DNA of 21,604 bases from Candidatus Galligastranaerophilus gallistercoris (GCA_018710795.1 DVJH01000078.1:1-21604); one strand, 5' to 3'. Counted from the stretch's first letter, positions 13,252-21,604 are shown. Notes: a model not told the origin generated them from the letters alone. Translations and numbers: made by a program.

Positions 13252-15906
13252 TTATTTATTTTTCTTTTCTTCAATCGCTGCCTGAGCTGCCGCAAGTCTT
13301 GCCTGAGGAACTCTGAAGGGAGAACATGAAACGTAATTCAAGCCTATTTTGTGGCAGAATTTAACCGAATTGGGATCTCCGCCGTGTTCTCCGCAAATGC
13401 CTCTTTTTAAATTCGGTCTTACGGGAAGCGCTTTTGAAAGCGCAATTTCCATTAATTGTCCGACACCTTTTGTATCCAGAGTTTCAAACGGATTTGAAGG
13501 CAGAATTTTATCTTCAACATATTTTGCAAGGAATTTGCCTTCGGCATCGTCTCTTGAATATCCAAACGTCATTTGTGTCAGGTCATTTGTTCCGAATGAG
13601 AAAAATTCCGCATATTTTGCAACTTCGTCTGCCGTAAGAGCCGCACGGGGGATTTCAATCATTGTGCCGAACATATATTCAACTTCGACGCCTTTTTCTT
13701 CCATAACTTCTTTTGCAACTTTTTCAAGAAGCTCTCTGTCGATTTTTAATTCGTTTACATGCGAAATTAAAGGAATCATAACTTCAGGCTTAACTTCCAG
13801 TCCTTCTTTTTTAAGGTCGCATGCCGCTTCAAAAATCGCTCTTACCTGCATTTCGTTAATTTCGGGGAACATCAGTCCTAATCTGCATCCTCTTAAGCCC
13901 ATCATCGGGTTTGATTCGGATAATTCTTCCACCGTATGCAAAAGCGCTTCTTTTTCTTTGTAGTCTTTACCCGTTGCTTTAAGTGCGGCAACTTCCGCAA
14001 TTAAAGTTTCTTTATCGGGCAAAAATTCATGCAAAGGCGGGTCAAGAAGCCTTATTGTCATCGGGTATCCGTTCAGGGCTTTGAACATATCTTTAAAATC
14101 TTGATATTGCATCGGAAGAAGTTTTGACAGCGCTTCTTTTCTTGCTTCTTTTGTGCCAGCAATAATCATTTTTTGAACCCAGGGGAGTCTGTTTGGGTCC
14201 ATAAACATATGTTCCGTTCTGCATAACCCGACACCCTGTGCTCCTAATTTTAGAGCATTTTGCACGTCAAACGGTGTGTCTGCGTTTGCTCTTACCGTTA
14301 AGGTTTTAAATTCATCAACCCATTTGAATAAGGTTTCAAAATTTTCATCCATGGTGGCGCTCATTGTTTTAACTTCGCCCGCCATAACTTCGCCCGTGCC
14401 GCCGTCAATCGAAATTATATCGTTTTCGCGGTATACGGTTCCGTCTGATGCCGTTAAAGTTTTGTTTGCAAGGTCGATTTTTAAATCTTCGCACCCTGAT
14501 ACACAGGGTTTGCCCATACCCTTTGCAACAACCGCAGCATGGCTTGTCATTCCGCCTCTCAGCGTTAAAACGCCTTGAGATGCTATCATGCCGTGAATGT
14601 CATCGGGGCAGGTTTCAATTCTCACAAGAATAACTTTTTCTCCCGCTTCGCCTCTTTTTGCGGCATCGTCCGTGTCAAAAACAATTTTTCCTATTGCGGC
14701 TCCGGGGGATGCGTTTAAGCCTTGAGCAATTTTGTGCGCTTCTTTTTTTGCTTTCGGGTCAAATGACGGGAGAAGCAGTTGATATAATTGATAAGCATCT
14801 ACAAGTTCAATTGCTCTTTCTTTTGAAATTATACCTTCGTTTGCCATTTCAACGGCAATTCTGACGGCTGCTGCAGCGGTTCTTTTACCGTTTCTTGTTT
14901 GAAGAATGTATAATTTGCCTTTTTCAATCGTAAATTCCATATCTTGAACATCTTTATAGTGATTTTCAAGATTTTTTGCAATGCTTACGTATTGTCTGTA
15001 TAATTCGGGCATTTCATTTTCCAATTCGGCAATTGGTTTGGGGGTTCTTATCCCTGCAACGACGTCTTCTCCCTGTGCATTTGTTAAATATTCGCCGTAG
15101 AATTTATTTTCTCCCGTTGCGGGGTTTCTTGTAAACGAAACACCCGTTGCGCAATCGTTGCCCATATTTCCGAACACCATGGTCTGAACGTTAACTGCCG
15201 TTCCCAGGTTATGGTCAATTTTGTTTAAGTTTCTGTATGCAATCGCTCTCGGTATATTCCAGCTTCTAAATACCGCCTCGATTGCTTCTTCCAATTGTAC
15301 GTACGGATCTTGCGGGAAATCTTTCCCCGTTTCTTTTTTAATGATTTCTTTATAAACGGGAATCAAAGATTTCAGACCTTCGGCGGAAACTTCCGCATCC
15401 GTTTTTACGTTTTCTTTTTCTTTAACTCTGTCAAGTTCTTCTTCAAATTTGCTTCTTTCAATGTCCCAGGCAACCGACCCGAACATTGTTAAAAATCTTC
15501 TGTAGCTGTCATAGCAGAATCTTTCGTTATTTGTAAGATTTATCATGCCCTGAAGTGTTTCATCGTTTAAACCTAAGTTTAAAATGGTTTCCATCATCCC
15601 CGGCATTGAAAGTTTTGCGCCCGATCTGACGGATACCAGAAGCGGGTTTTCTTTGCATCCGAATTTTTTACCCGTTTGATTTTCAACGTCTTTTAATAAT
15701 GTTTTAACCTCATCCATTAAACCTTCGGGCATTTTGTTCCCGTTATTAATATATTCCATGCAGGTTTCCGTTGTAATGGTGAGCCCGGGGGGAACGGGAA
15801 GACCCGCATTGGTCATTTCCGCAAGGTTGGCGCCTTTTCCGCCCAATAAATCACGCATATCAGCGTTGCCTTCTCTAAAAAGCCAGACTCGTTTGTTATC
15901 TGTCAT
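13252..15906 (-). CDS. ppdK: Pyruvate, phosphate dikinase
   Basis: The product (884 aa, a normal length) interconverts pyruvate + ATP + Pi and PEP + AMP + PPi. Domains in order: N-terminal ATP-grasp-like domain with GGKGANLAEM at 22-31, SVRSGAKLSMPGMMETIL at 92-109 and the LQTRNGKRT region at 335-343; swivelling phosphohistidine domain with GGMTSHAAVV at 451-460 and the catalytic His456, preceded by the Thr that regulatory proteins phosphorylate in other organisms; and a C-terminal PEP/pyruvate barrel ending in ICGEHGGDP with the catalytic Cys. A strong AGGAG lies eight bases before the ATG. A leader of about 90 nt with hairpins precedes it. It is a monocistronic unit bounded by a terminator. 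No PPDK regulatory protein gene is in the window. Likely roles are PPi-linked glycolysis or gluconeogenesis in an anaerobe. Confidence 0.98.
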   Translation of the reverse strand: MTDNKRVWLFREGNADMRDLLGGKGANLAEMTNAGLPVPPGLTITTETCMEYINNGNKMPEGLMDEVKTLLKDVENQTGKKFGCKENPLLVSVRSGAKLSMPGMMETILNLGLNDETLQGMINLTNNERFCYDSYRRFLTMFGSVAWDIERSKFEEELDRVKEKENVKTDAEVSAEGLKSLIPVYKEIIKKETGKDFPQDPYVQLEEAIEAVFRSWNIPRAIAYRNLNKIDHNLGTAVNVQTMVFGNMGNDCATGVSFTRNPATGENKFYGEYLTNAQGEDVVAGIRTPKPIAELENEMPELYRQYVSIAKNLENHYKDVQDMEFTIEKGKLYILQTRNGKRTAAAAVRIAVEMANEGIISKERAIELVDAYQLYQLLLPSFDPKAKKEAHKIAQGLNASPGAAIGKIVFDTDDAAKRGEAGEKVILVRIETCPDDIHGMIASQGVLTLRGGMTSHAAVVAKGMGKPCVSGCEDLKIDLANKTLTASDGTVYRENDIISIDGGTGEVMAGEVKTMSATMDENFETLFKWVDEFKTLTVRANADTPFDVQNALKLGAQGVGLCRTEHMFMDPNRLPWVQKMIIAGTKEARKEALSKLLPMQYQDFKDMFKALNGYPMTIRLLDPPLHEFLPDKETLIAEVAALKATGKDYKEKEALLHTVEELSESNPMMGLRGCRLGLMFPEINEMQVRAIFEAACDLKKEGLEVKPEVMIPLISHVNELKIDRELLEKVAKEVMEEKGVEVEYMFGTMIEIPRAALTADEVAKYAEFFSFGTNDLTQMTFGYSRDDAEGKFLAKYVEDKILPSNPFETLDTKGVGQLMEIALSKALPVRPNLKRGICGEHGGDPNSVKFCHKIGLNYVSCSPFRVPQARLAAAQAAIEEKKNK

Positions 15907-15974
15907 TTAATTTTCTCCTTATCGTTTCTGCCGTGGTTGCCAAGCAATAATCCCAACAACACCCTTGTTATTTT

Positions 15975-16034
15975 AACTTTTGAAATCAGACAAAAGTTAT
16001 GACAATTCTATCATAAAAATATACATATACACAA
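15975..16034 (-). promoter_or_regulatory. ppdK promoter and 5'-terminal leader hairpin
   Basis: On the minus strand TTGTGT (16034-16029), an 18-bp spacer and TAGAAT (16010-16005) predict a start near 15998. That is exactly where a perfect eight-bp inverted repeat begins: AACTTTTG/CAAAAGTT, with arms at 15991-15998 and 15975-15982 and an eight-base loop. The mRNA would therefore start with a hairpin, which can protect from decay, or the palindrome could be an operator at the start site. The rest of the leader holds two weaker repeats (AACAA/TTGTT and TTGC/GCAA). Confidence 0.5.
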
Positions 16035-16101
16035 GATTTCAATCGTATCTTTATTTTTGATTTTATTATATGATTTTTATTGTAGTTTTAAGGTAATTAA
16101 T

Positions 16102-17274
16102 ATGTGCATGTTTATTTTGGATAATCCTTTTATTTCGGAACTTTTATATTCAACGGTCAATAAAAATTCTTATCCCGTTCTGGATACTCCTCTGGTGTCG
16201 GGAAAGGTTTCAAACCCCCTTAATTCTTGTATTGCTTCCGAATTGTTAAATAAAATTAATAATCCGAAAATTTATACAAATTCGGAAAATTCCATTAACT
16301 GGATATTAAGTAATCTGACCGGTACAAATCTGCCCGATATGATTTCTTTATTTAAGGATAAAGCACGATTCAGAGAGCTTTTAAAAAAGATTTATCCCGA
16401 TTTTTATTTTAAAAAAATTTCATATAACGAGCTTGATAAATTAAATGCCGATGAATTTAAGTATCCGATTGTAATTAAACCCTCCGTCGGTTTTTTAAGC
16501 TTCGGCGTATACACGGTTTATGAAAAAAAAGAGCTTGATATTGTCGTTAATAAAATCAAATCGGAAATGGAAAAAGTTAAGGAAACATTCCCGAAAGAAG
16601 TTTTAAATTCTGATAATTTTATTATTGAGGAATTTATAAAAGGCGATGAATATGCTCTTGATGTTTATTATGACGATAATTCAAACCCTGTCATACTTAA
16701 TGTTTTTAAACATCCATTTGCCGATAAATATGACGTTTCGGACAGAATGTATATTACAAGCGCTTCCATAATCAAAGAAAATTATTCGGGATTTTACGAT
16801 CTGCTTAAAAAAATCGGCGAAGTTTCCAATTTAAAAAATTTCCCGATGCATATAGAATTAAGACTCGATAACGACAAAATTATCCCGATAGAAGTTAATC
16901 CTTTGCGGTTTGCGGGCTGGTGCACGACAGATCTTGCATATTATGCATATAATATCAATGTTTATGAATATTTTATGAACAATAAAATTCCGGATTGGAA
17001 CAAAATATATAATAATGACCCTTCTTCCGTTTATGCTTTTGTTATGGCGGAAGTTCCCCTTGATGTCAATAAAAATGATATAATATCATTTGATATTGAA
17101 TCGTTTAAAAAAGATACAAATGCCGAAATATTAAATGTAAGAGAATTTGATTATTCGACAAAACCCATGTTTTGCGTTCTGTTTATAAAGCAAAACAATT
17201 TTGATTCAATCAGGCACATTTTAAAACTGGATGTAAAAAAATATATAAAACTGAAACAAGAATATGCAATTTAA
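16102..17274 (+). CDS. ATP-grasp domain protein, substrate unknown
   Basis: The product (390 aa) has an ATP-grasp fold: an N-terminal Rossmann-like part (1-90), then YPIVIKPSVGFLSFGVYTV at 121-139 with the ATP-binding Lys126, FIIEEFIKGDEYALDVYYD at 173-191 with the adenine-side acidic residues, and ELRLDNDKIIPIEVNPLRF at 252-270 with the metal-binding Glu264 and Asn266. ATP-grasp ligases join a carboxylate to an amine or thiol via acyl-phosphate. Here the partner residues do not match D-Ala-D-Ala ligase, biotin carboxylase, PurK or RimK closely enough to name one. The ATG at 16102 is chosen because AAGG lies eight bases before it; the frame is open upstream to 16057. The stop overlaps the next gene by 11 bases, so the two are translationally coupled and probably work together. 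Confidence 0.82.
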   Translation: MCMFILDNPFISELLYSTVNKNSYPVLDTPLVSGKVSNPLNSCIASELLNKINNPKIYTNSENSINWILSNLTGTNLPDMISLFKDKARFRELLKKIYPDFYFKKISYNELDKLNADEFKYPIVIKPSVGFLSFGVYTVYEKKELDIVVNKIKSEMEKVKETFPKEVLNSDNFIIEEFIKGDEYALDVYYDDNSNPVILNVFKHPFADKYDVSDRMYITSASIIKENYSGFYDLLKKIGEVSNLKNFPMHIELRLDNDKIIPIEVNPLRFAGWCTTDLAYYAYNINVYEYFMNNKIPDWNKIYNNDPSSVYAFVMAEVPLDVNKNDIISFDIESFKKDTNAEILNVREFDYSTKPMFCVLFIKQNNFDSIRHILKLDVKKYIKLKQEYAI

Positions 17275-18487
17275 AAAAGAATTTGATATAGACAGAGAAT
17301 TTTTTACGGAAAAACCGAAAGTGCACCTTAAAAGAAAGCTTGCGCTTAAAGTTTTTTTGTTTGTTTTGTTTATAACGTTTGCTCTTCTTTGCTATTTTGC
17401 TTTTTCATACAGCTTTAATCCCGGGTTTAAATCTGCCGATGTAAACGGCGAAACGGTAAGTCTTAAAGATGCGCAGAGCTTTTTCTTTGATGCCGTAAGA
17501 TATTATGATGACGGAAACTATGAAAAGGCGCTTGAATACTTTAACAAACAGATTGAAATCGTGGATGATCCGGATGCATATTCTTATATTGCAAAAATTT
17601 ATCTTGAAGAAAATAATACCGCTCTTGCGATTGAATATTTTAAAAAAGCATTGCAATTCAAGCCCGATATGTTTGATGCCAACTATGAGCTCGGAAAAAT
17701 TTATTATTCTTTGAACGATTTTAAAAACGCATCTAAATATTTGACTCTTGCAAGCTCGGAGAGAATAGACAATGTTGAAGTTCTCTCGCTGACTGCCGAA
17801 TCATACAGACAATCGGGGCGCGCCGATGATGCGGTTAAACTGTTTGAAAAAATTCTTGAAATAGAACCTACAAGCGCTTTTGCAAATATTAAAACCGGAG
17901 AGATATATTTCCAAAGGCTTCAATACAAAAAGGCGAGCCGGTATTTTGAAGATGCTCTCTTTGTTTCCTATAACGAGGAGGCGGCAATGATGCTTGCAAA
18001 ATGCTATTTTGAGCTCGGGAGCCTTGATGAAGCGATTTCGATTGCAAATGATATCTTGGTACAAAACAAAGATAATAAACAGGCGCAATCTCTAAAGCGC
18101 GCCGCAGAATATAAAAAAGGGCTTTCACAGGCGCAAGGCGAAAAAATTGCACAAACGGAAGAAAAAAATGATGTTCAAAATGAACAAATAAATGTCCCTG
18201 ACCCAAATATCGTAAAAGCATACGTAAAAGAAATAGAGATGTCGATTAAACTTAATTGGACGCCGCCCGTCGGGTCCAACCTGAAAAAAGCGACCGTTAA
18301 ATTTACCGTAAACAAAGAAGGCGAACTTGTTTCAAATGTCATATATTTATCAAGCGGACTTATGGAGTTTGATAAATCGGTGCTGGATGCAATCGAAATG
18401 TCAAAACCTTTTCCGCCTCTGCCCGACAGTTTGAACAGAGATACTTTGGATATAATTTTTACTTTTGATTACAATGTGAATCCCTAA
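17264..18487 (+). CDS. Membrane-anchored TPR protein with TonB-type C-terminal domain
   Basis: The product (407 aa) has a short basic cytoplasmic start (1-25), one membrane segment at about 26-48, then TPR-like repeats from about 68 to 275 (for example YDDGNYEKALEYF near 80, NTALAIEYFKKALQFKPD and SGRADDAVKLFEKILEIEP), a charged Gln/Glu linker, and a TonB/TolA-type C-terminal domain at about 318-407 (SIKLNWTPP, ATVKFTVNKEGELVSNV, SVLDAIEMSKPFPPLP). The topology is therefore periplasmic with a single anchor. In usual TonB proteins a Pro-rich spacer joins the anchor to the domain; here TPRs take that place, suggesting a scaffold between inner membrane and a periplasmic or outer-membrane partner. 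No ExbB/ExbD genes are near. It overlaps the ATP-grasp gene by 11 bases, and a short palindromic terminator may follow. Confidence 0.85.
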   Translation: MQFKKEFDIDREFFTEKPKVHLKRKLALKVFLFVLFITFALLCYFAFSYSFNPGFKSADVNGETVSLKDAQSFFFDAVRYYDDGNYEKALEYFNKQIEIVDDPDAYSYIAKIYLEENNTALAIEYFKKALQFKPDMFDANYELGKIYYSLNDFKNASKYLTLASSERIDNVEVLSLTAESYRQSGRADDAVKLFEKILEIEPTSAFANIKTGEIYFQRLQYKKASRYFEDALFVSYNEEAAMMLAKCYFELGSLDEAISIANDILVQNKDNKQAQSLKRAAEYKKGLSQAQGEKIAQTEEKNDVQNEQINVPDPNIVKAYVKEIEMSIKLNWTPPVGSNLKKATVKFTVNKEGELVSNVIYLSSGLMEFDKSVLDAIEMSKPFPPLPDSLNRDTLDIIFTFDYNVNP

Positions 18488-18491
18488 TATT

Positions 18492-18516
18492 ACCCGATCG
18501 GGTTATATATTTTTAT
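18492..18516 (+). terminator. Possible short terminator after the TPR-TonB gene
   Basis: ACCCGATCGGGT at 18492-18503 is a perfect palindrome followed by an AT-rich, T-rich tail. The stem is only five base pairs with a two-base loop, so it is weaker than the other terminators here. Confidence 0.45.
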
Positions 18517-18567
18517 TCGGAAATATAGTTTTATATTCTTGTAGATGCTGTACGAGGCTATAAAAAA

Positions 18568-19242
18568 TTGAACAATGAAAACAATGAGATTAAAATCTCG
18601 CTGGTTGAAGATTGTCTTTTAACCAGAATTTCTCTTAAACACTCTCTGTCGCTCATTAAAAATTTAAAAATAGTAAGCGATTTTGACAATGCGGAAGACT
18701 GCATAAATTCTTTAAAAAAACATCCCGTGAATGTCATATTGATGGATTTGGATTTATTCGGCATGAACGGCATAGAAGCAACCTCTTTAATTAAGAAAAA
18801 TTTTCCCGATATTAAAGTTGTAATTTTAACTCTTTTCAATACCAAAGATATTTTTACGGCAAGTATGTTTTCTGGCGCAAACGGTTTTGTTGTTAAAAAT
18901 GTTCCGATTGAAAAACTGGTTCAGATTATAAGAAGCGTTTATTTTGGTGCATATTGGTTTGACCCTCTCTTTTTATCGGCGCACAAGGAAGTTTTCCCCA
19001 AGCCCGATTCTTTTGATTTAAGACACCTTTATAATAAGAAAAAATCTTCTTATGACCTTACGGTAAGGGAACTTGAAGTTTTGAAACTTGTGGTTGAAGG
19101 CAAATCAAATACCGAAATTGCAAAAGAAATGATTGTAAGTACAAATACCGCAAAAGCACATGTAGGAAACATTTTAAACAAAATGCATGTAACGGACAGA
19201 GTCCAGGCGGCAGTTAAAGCGGTTAAAGCTAATATAATTTAA
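18568..19242 (+). CDS. NarL/FixJ (LuxR-type) response regulator
   Basis: The product (224 aa) has a receiver domain (about 8-125) and a LuxR-type helix-turn-helix (about 160-220). Receiver residues: Glu14-Asp15; the phospho-acceptor Asp60 in LMDLDLFGMNG, where Phe replaces the usual Pro; Thr88 in ILT; and Lys110. The DNA-binding part reads LTVRELEVLKLVVEGKSNTEIA, then TNTAKAHVGNILNKMHV, all typical. No ATG is available in frame before the receiver, so the start is the TTG at 18568; GAGG at 18554-18557 is a little far (ten bases). No histidine kinase gene is adjacent, so this is an orphan regulator. Its targets are unknown. uvrA follows after 36 bp with its own -10 box. Confidence 0.93.
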   Translation: MNNENNEIKISLVEDCLLTRISLKHSLSLIKNLKIVSDFDNAEDCINSLKKHPVNVILMDLDLFGMNGIEATSLIKKNFPDIKVVILTLFNTKDIFTASMFSGANGFVVKNVPIEKLVQIIRSVYFGAYWFDPLFLSAHKEVFPKPDSFDLRHLYNKKKSSYDLTVRELEVLKLVVEGKSNTEIAKEMIVSTNTAKAHVGNILNKMHVTDRVQAAVKAVKANII

Positions 19243-19266
19243 TTATTCTTTTATCTGACTTCGTTT

Positions 19267-19272
19267 TATAAT
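19267..19272 (+). promoter_or_regulatory. Perfect -10 box (TATAAT) at uvrA, leaderless arrangement
   Basis: TATAAT at 19267-19272 is followed by six bases and the uvrA ATG at 19279, so transcription would start at or beside the A of the ATG. No Shine-Dalgarno precedes it. A -35 hexamer is not clear. No LexA-type operator (GAAC or CTGT repeats) is visible here. Confidence 0.45.
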
Positions 19273-19278
19273 GTTGTT

Positions 19279-21604
19279 ATGAACGACAAAATTATTATAA
19301 AAGGTGCAAGACAGCATAATTTAAAGGATGTTTCGCTTGAGCTTCCCAAAGATAAGCTTATTGTTTTTACCGGCGTGTCGGGGTCCGGGAAAAGTTCTCT
19401 TGCGTTTGATACCATTTTTGCGGAAGGACAAAGAAGATATGTTGAAAGCCTTTCTGCGTACGCAAGACAGTTTCTGGGGCAAATGGACAAACCCGACGTG
19501 GATTCAATCGACGGGCTTTCGCCTGCCATATCAATTGATCAAAAATCGACTTCAAACAACCCCAGATCAACGGTCGGAACAATAACGGAAATATACGATT
19601 ATTTAAGGCTTTTATATTCCCGTGCGGGAATTCCTCATTGCCCCGAATGCGGCAGAGAAATTGCGCCGCAGACCATAGATGAAATCGTATCAAAAATAAC
19701 TTCGCTTGATGAAGGAACAAAAATTCAAATTATCTCTCCCGTTGTAAGGGGCAAAAAAGGAGAATTTCAAAATATATTCTCTGCCCTGAAGCAGGAAGGA
19801 TTTGTAAGAGTCAGAGTGGATGGCAATGTCTATAACCTTGATGAAGATGAAATTGAAGTCGAAAAGACAAAAAAACACGATATTGATGTCGTAATAGACA
19901 GAATTGTCGTTAATCCCTCTTCTTATTCAAGAATATTTGACAGTGTCCAAACGGCATTAATGAGATCGGAAGGGCTTGTTGCCGTTGATATAATAGGGGG
20001 TGAAGAAAAATTATACTCGGAAAAATTAAATTGCCCCAATTGCAATTTAAGTTTCGAAGAACTCTCTCCGAGATTATTCAGTTTTAATGCTCCTTACGGT
20101 GCATGTAAGGTATGTAACGGGCTTGGCGCTCATTATGAAGTAACATACGATCTTGTTGTCCCCGATGATACAAAATCAATAAAAGAAGGTGCGATTTACC
20201 CTTGGCACAGGACGGGAAACAAATATTATCAGGATGTTTTAAATTCCGTTTGCGAACACTACGGGATTGACCCCGATAAGCCCTTTAAAAGCCTTACGCC
20301 CGCCCAAAAGGGAATAATATTATACGGTAACGATAATGAAATAATTAAAATGCGCTACCCCGATTTCGGAACAAAAAACGTAAGAGTGCATTATCATCCC
20401 TATATGGGTGTTATTCCTTATATGATGAAGAAATTTGAACAATCCGATTCCGATATAATAAGGGCGGAAATTCAAAAATATATGGGCGAAATCGAATGTA
20501 AAGCATGCCATGGCGCAAGATTAAACCCGTTTGTATTGTCCGTTACGATTAACAATAAAAATATTGATGAATTTTGCTCAATGTCAATTTCCGATGAGTA
20601 TCAATTTATAGAAGAACTTTATTTATCACTGGATGATTTCAAGCTCCAAATCGTAAGGCAGGTGCTTGATGAGATAAGAGCAAGGTTGAAATTTATGATT
20701 GATGTCGGGCTTTCATATCTTACCTTAAAAAGAAAAGCTTCAACTTTATCGGGCGGTGAATCTCAGAGAATACGCCTTGCAACCCAAATAGGAAGCGGAT
20801 TATCGGGCGTCTTATATGTATTGGATGAACCATCTATCGGGCTTCATCAGCGGGATAATTCCATGCTGATTAAAACTCTTTTCAGATTGAGAAATTTGGG
20901 AAATACTCTTATAGTGGTTGAACACGACGAAGACACGATAAGGAGCGCTGACTATATAGTCGATATCGGTCCTAAAGCGGGCGTAAACGGCGGGGATATA
21001 ATTGCCGAAGGTTCTCTTAAAGATATTGTAAATGCAAAAAATTCAATAACGGGCGACTATCTTTCCGGCAGATGCGAAATTCCCGTTCCGAAAGAATCGA
21101 GGCTGGGTAACGGCAATTATCTTGAAATTAAAAATGCACACAGAAATAACTTAAAAAATATTGATGTAAATATTCCGTTAGGTAAAATTGTTGCCGTTAC
21201 GGGCGTTTCGGGGTCGGGTAAATCGACTCTCGTTAATGATGTTTTATATGAATATGCTCTGCACAAACTGAGAGGCAACCGCCCCAAACCGTTAGGGGTT
21301 GACGAGATAAAAGGATTTGAAAATATTGATAAAGTTGTTATGGTTGATCAATCTCCGATTGGAAGAACCCCGAGGTCCAATCCCGCAACATATACCGAAT
21401 TATTTAACCATATAAGAGATTTGTTCGCCCAAACAAACGAAGCTAAGATAAGGGGATATAAACAAGGCAGATTCAGTTTTAACGTAAAAGGCGGCAGGTG
21501 CGAAAAATGCAAAGGCGACGGCGTTTTAAAAATTGAGATGAATTTTTTATCCGATGTTTACGTTAAGTGTGATGTTTGCAAGGGAAAAAGATATAACTCG
21601 GAAA
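19279..21604 (+). CDS. uvrA: Excinuclease ABC subunit A (3' truncated by window edge)
   Basis: The frame is open from the ATG at 19279 to the window end, giving 775 of about 940 residues. UvrA recognises damaged DNA in nucleotide excision repair, as a dimer with UvrB. Visible parts: first Walker A GVSGSGKSS at 32-40; Arg-Tyr-rich SLSAYARQFL after it; first zinc module CPNC...CKVC with 19 residues between the pairs; ABC signature LSGGESQRIRLATQIGSGL and Walker B VLYVLDEPSIGLHQRDN around 512-529; second Walker A GVSGSGKSTLVND near 643-655; and second zinc finger CEKCKGDG...CDVCKGKRY at the cut end. The start fits the family (MNDKIIIKGARQHNLKD). It has no Shine-Dalgarno. Missing beyond the edge: the second signature and the C-terminal ATPase lobe. 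Confidence 0.97.
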   Translation, partial: MNDKIIIKGARQHNLKDVSLELPKDKLIVFTGVSGSGKSSLAFDTIFAEGQRRYVESLSAYARQFLGQMDKPDVDSIDGLSPAISIDQKSTSNNPRSTVGTITEIYDYLRLLYSRAGIPHCPECGREIAPQTIDEIVSKITSLDEGTKIQIISPVVRGKKGEFQNIFSALKQEGFVRVRVDGNVYNLDEDEIEVEKTKKHDIDVVIDRIVVNPSSYSRIFDSVQTALMRSEGLVAVDIIGGEEKLYSEKLNCPNCNLSFEELSPRLFSFNAPYGACKVCNGLGAHYEVTYDLVVPDDTKSIKEGAIYPWHRTGNKYYQDVLNSVCEHYGIDPDKPFKSLTPAQKGIILYGNDNEIIKMRYPDFGTKNVRVHYHPYMGVIPYMMKKFEQSDSDIIRAEIQKYMGEIECKACHGARLNPFVLSVTINNKNIDEFCSMSISDEYQFIEELYLSLDDFKLQIVRQVLDEIRARLKFMIDVGLSYLTLKRKASTLSGGESQRIRLATQIGSGLSGVLYVLDEPSIGLHQRDNSMLIKTLFRLRNLGNTLIVVEHDEDTIRSADYIVDIGPKAGVNGGDIIAEGSLKDIVNAKNSITGDYLSGRCEIPVPKESRLGNGNYLEIKNAHRNNLKNIDVNIPLGKIVAVTGVSGSGKSTLVNDVLYEYALHKLRGNRPKPLGVDEIKGFENIDKVVMVDQSPIGRTPRSNPATYTELFNHIRDLFAQTNEAKIRGYKQGRFSFNVKGGRCEKCKGDGVLKIEMNFLSDVYVKCDVCKGKRYNSE

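Noticed and set aside
13349..13963. 204-aa antisense frame within ppdK
   Set aside because: It is a long shadow of a conserved gene with AT-ending codons; no ribosome-binding site or family features.
1..21604. CRISPR array, tRNA, rRNA, transposase or phage genes
   Set aside because: No spaced direct repeats, cloverleaf candidates or recognisable mobile-element proteins were seen on reading; a tRNA and repeat scan would be needed to be certain.

Overview
This is an AT-rich bacterial window, densely coded on both strands. It carries mostly core metabolism and housekeeping genes, with several lineage-type genes I do not recognise. A predicted signal peptide, a single-pass protein ending in a TonB-like domain and an S66 LD-carboxypeptidase suggest a Gram-negative-type envelope. 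Biotin-dependent decarboxylation and pyruvate phosphate dikinase suggest a fermentative anaerobe. Low GC, a stand-alone FliI-type ATPase and small unknown proteins would fit an uncultured gut lineage such as the non-photosynthetic cyanobacterial relatives (Melainabacteria/Gastranaerophilales). That placement is inference only: the window holds no rRNA or other decisive marker.

Layout. 1-4346 (+): the end of an LD-carboxypeptidase gene, then a minimal biotin protein ligase, a biotin-carrying carboxyltransferase (OadA/PycB type) and the OadB-type sodium-pump beta subunit, closed by a strong bidirectional terminator. 4352-4763 (-): a small gene split by a one-base shift in a homopolymer. 4907-4992 (+): a probable ~70-nt small RNA with an intrinsic terminator. 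4991-8289 (-): a FliI/SctN-type export ATPase, a Gly/Ala-rich hydrophobic protein and a secreted GxSxG hydrolase. 8303-8457 (+): a candidate structured RNA. 8551-9658 (-): a small basic protein, EngB (YsxC) and an overlapping unknown gene. 9743-12612 (+): speE, aroA and pgeF, tightly packed. 12609-15906 (-): an unknown acidic protein, then ppdK with a structured leader. 16102-18487 (+): an ATP-grasp protein overlapping a membrane TPR-TonB protein. 18568-21604 (+): a LuxR-type response regulator and uvrA, which runs off the right edge.

How the genes fit together. The ligase-OadA-OadB run makes local sense: the ligase can biotinylate the OadA lysine, OadA transfers CO2 to biotin, and OadB releases it while moving sodium. 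PpdK works at the same pyruvate/PEP node, 9 kb away. No gamma subunit is present. The least explained parts are the ATP-grasp/TPR-TonB pair, the two candidate non-coding RNAs, the orphan export ATPase, and several genes whose -10-like box lies directly against the start codon, suggesting leaderless mRNAs. I saw no CRISPR array, tRNA, rRNA, transposase or phage gene.
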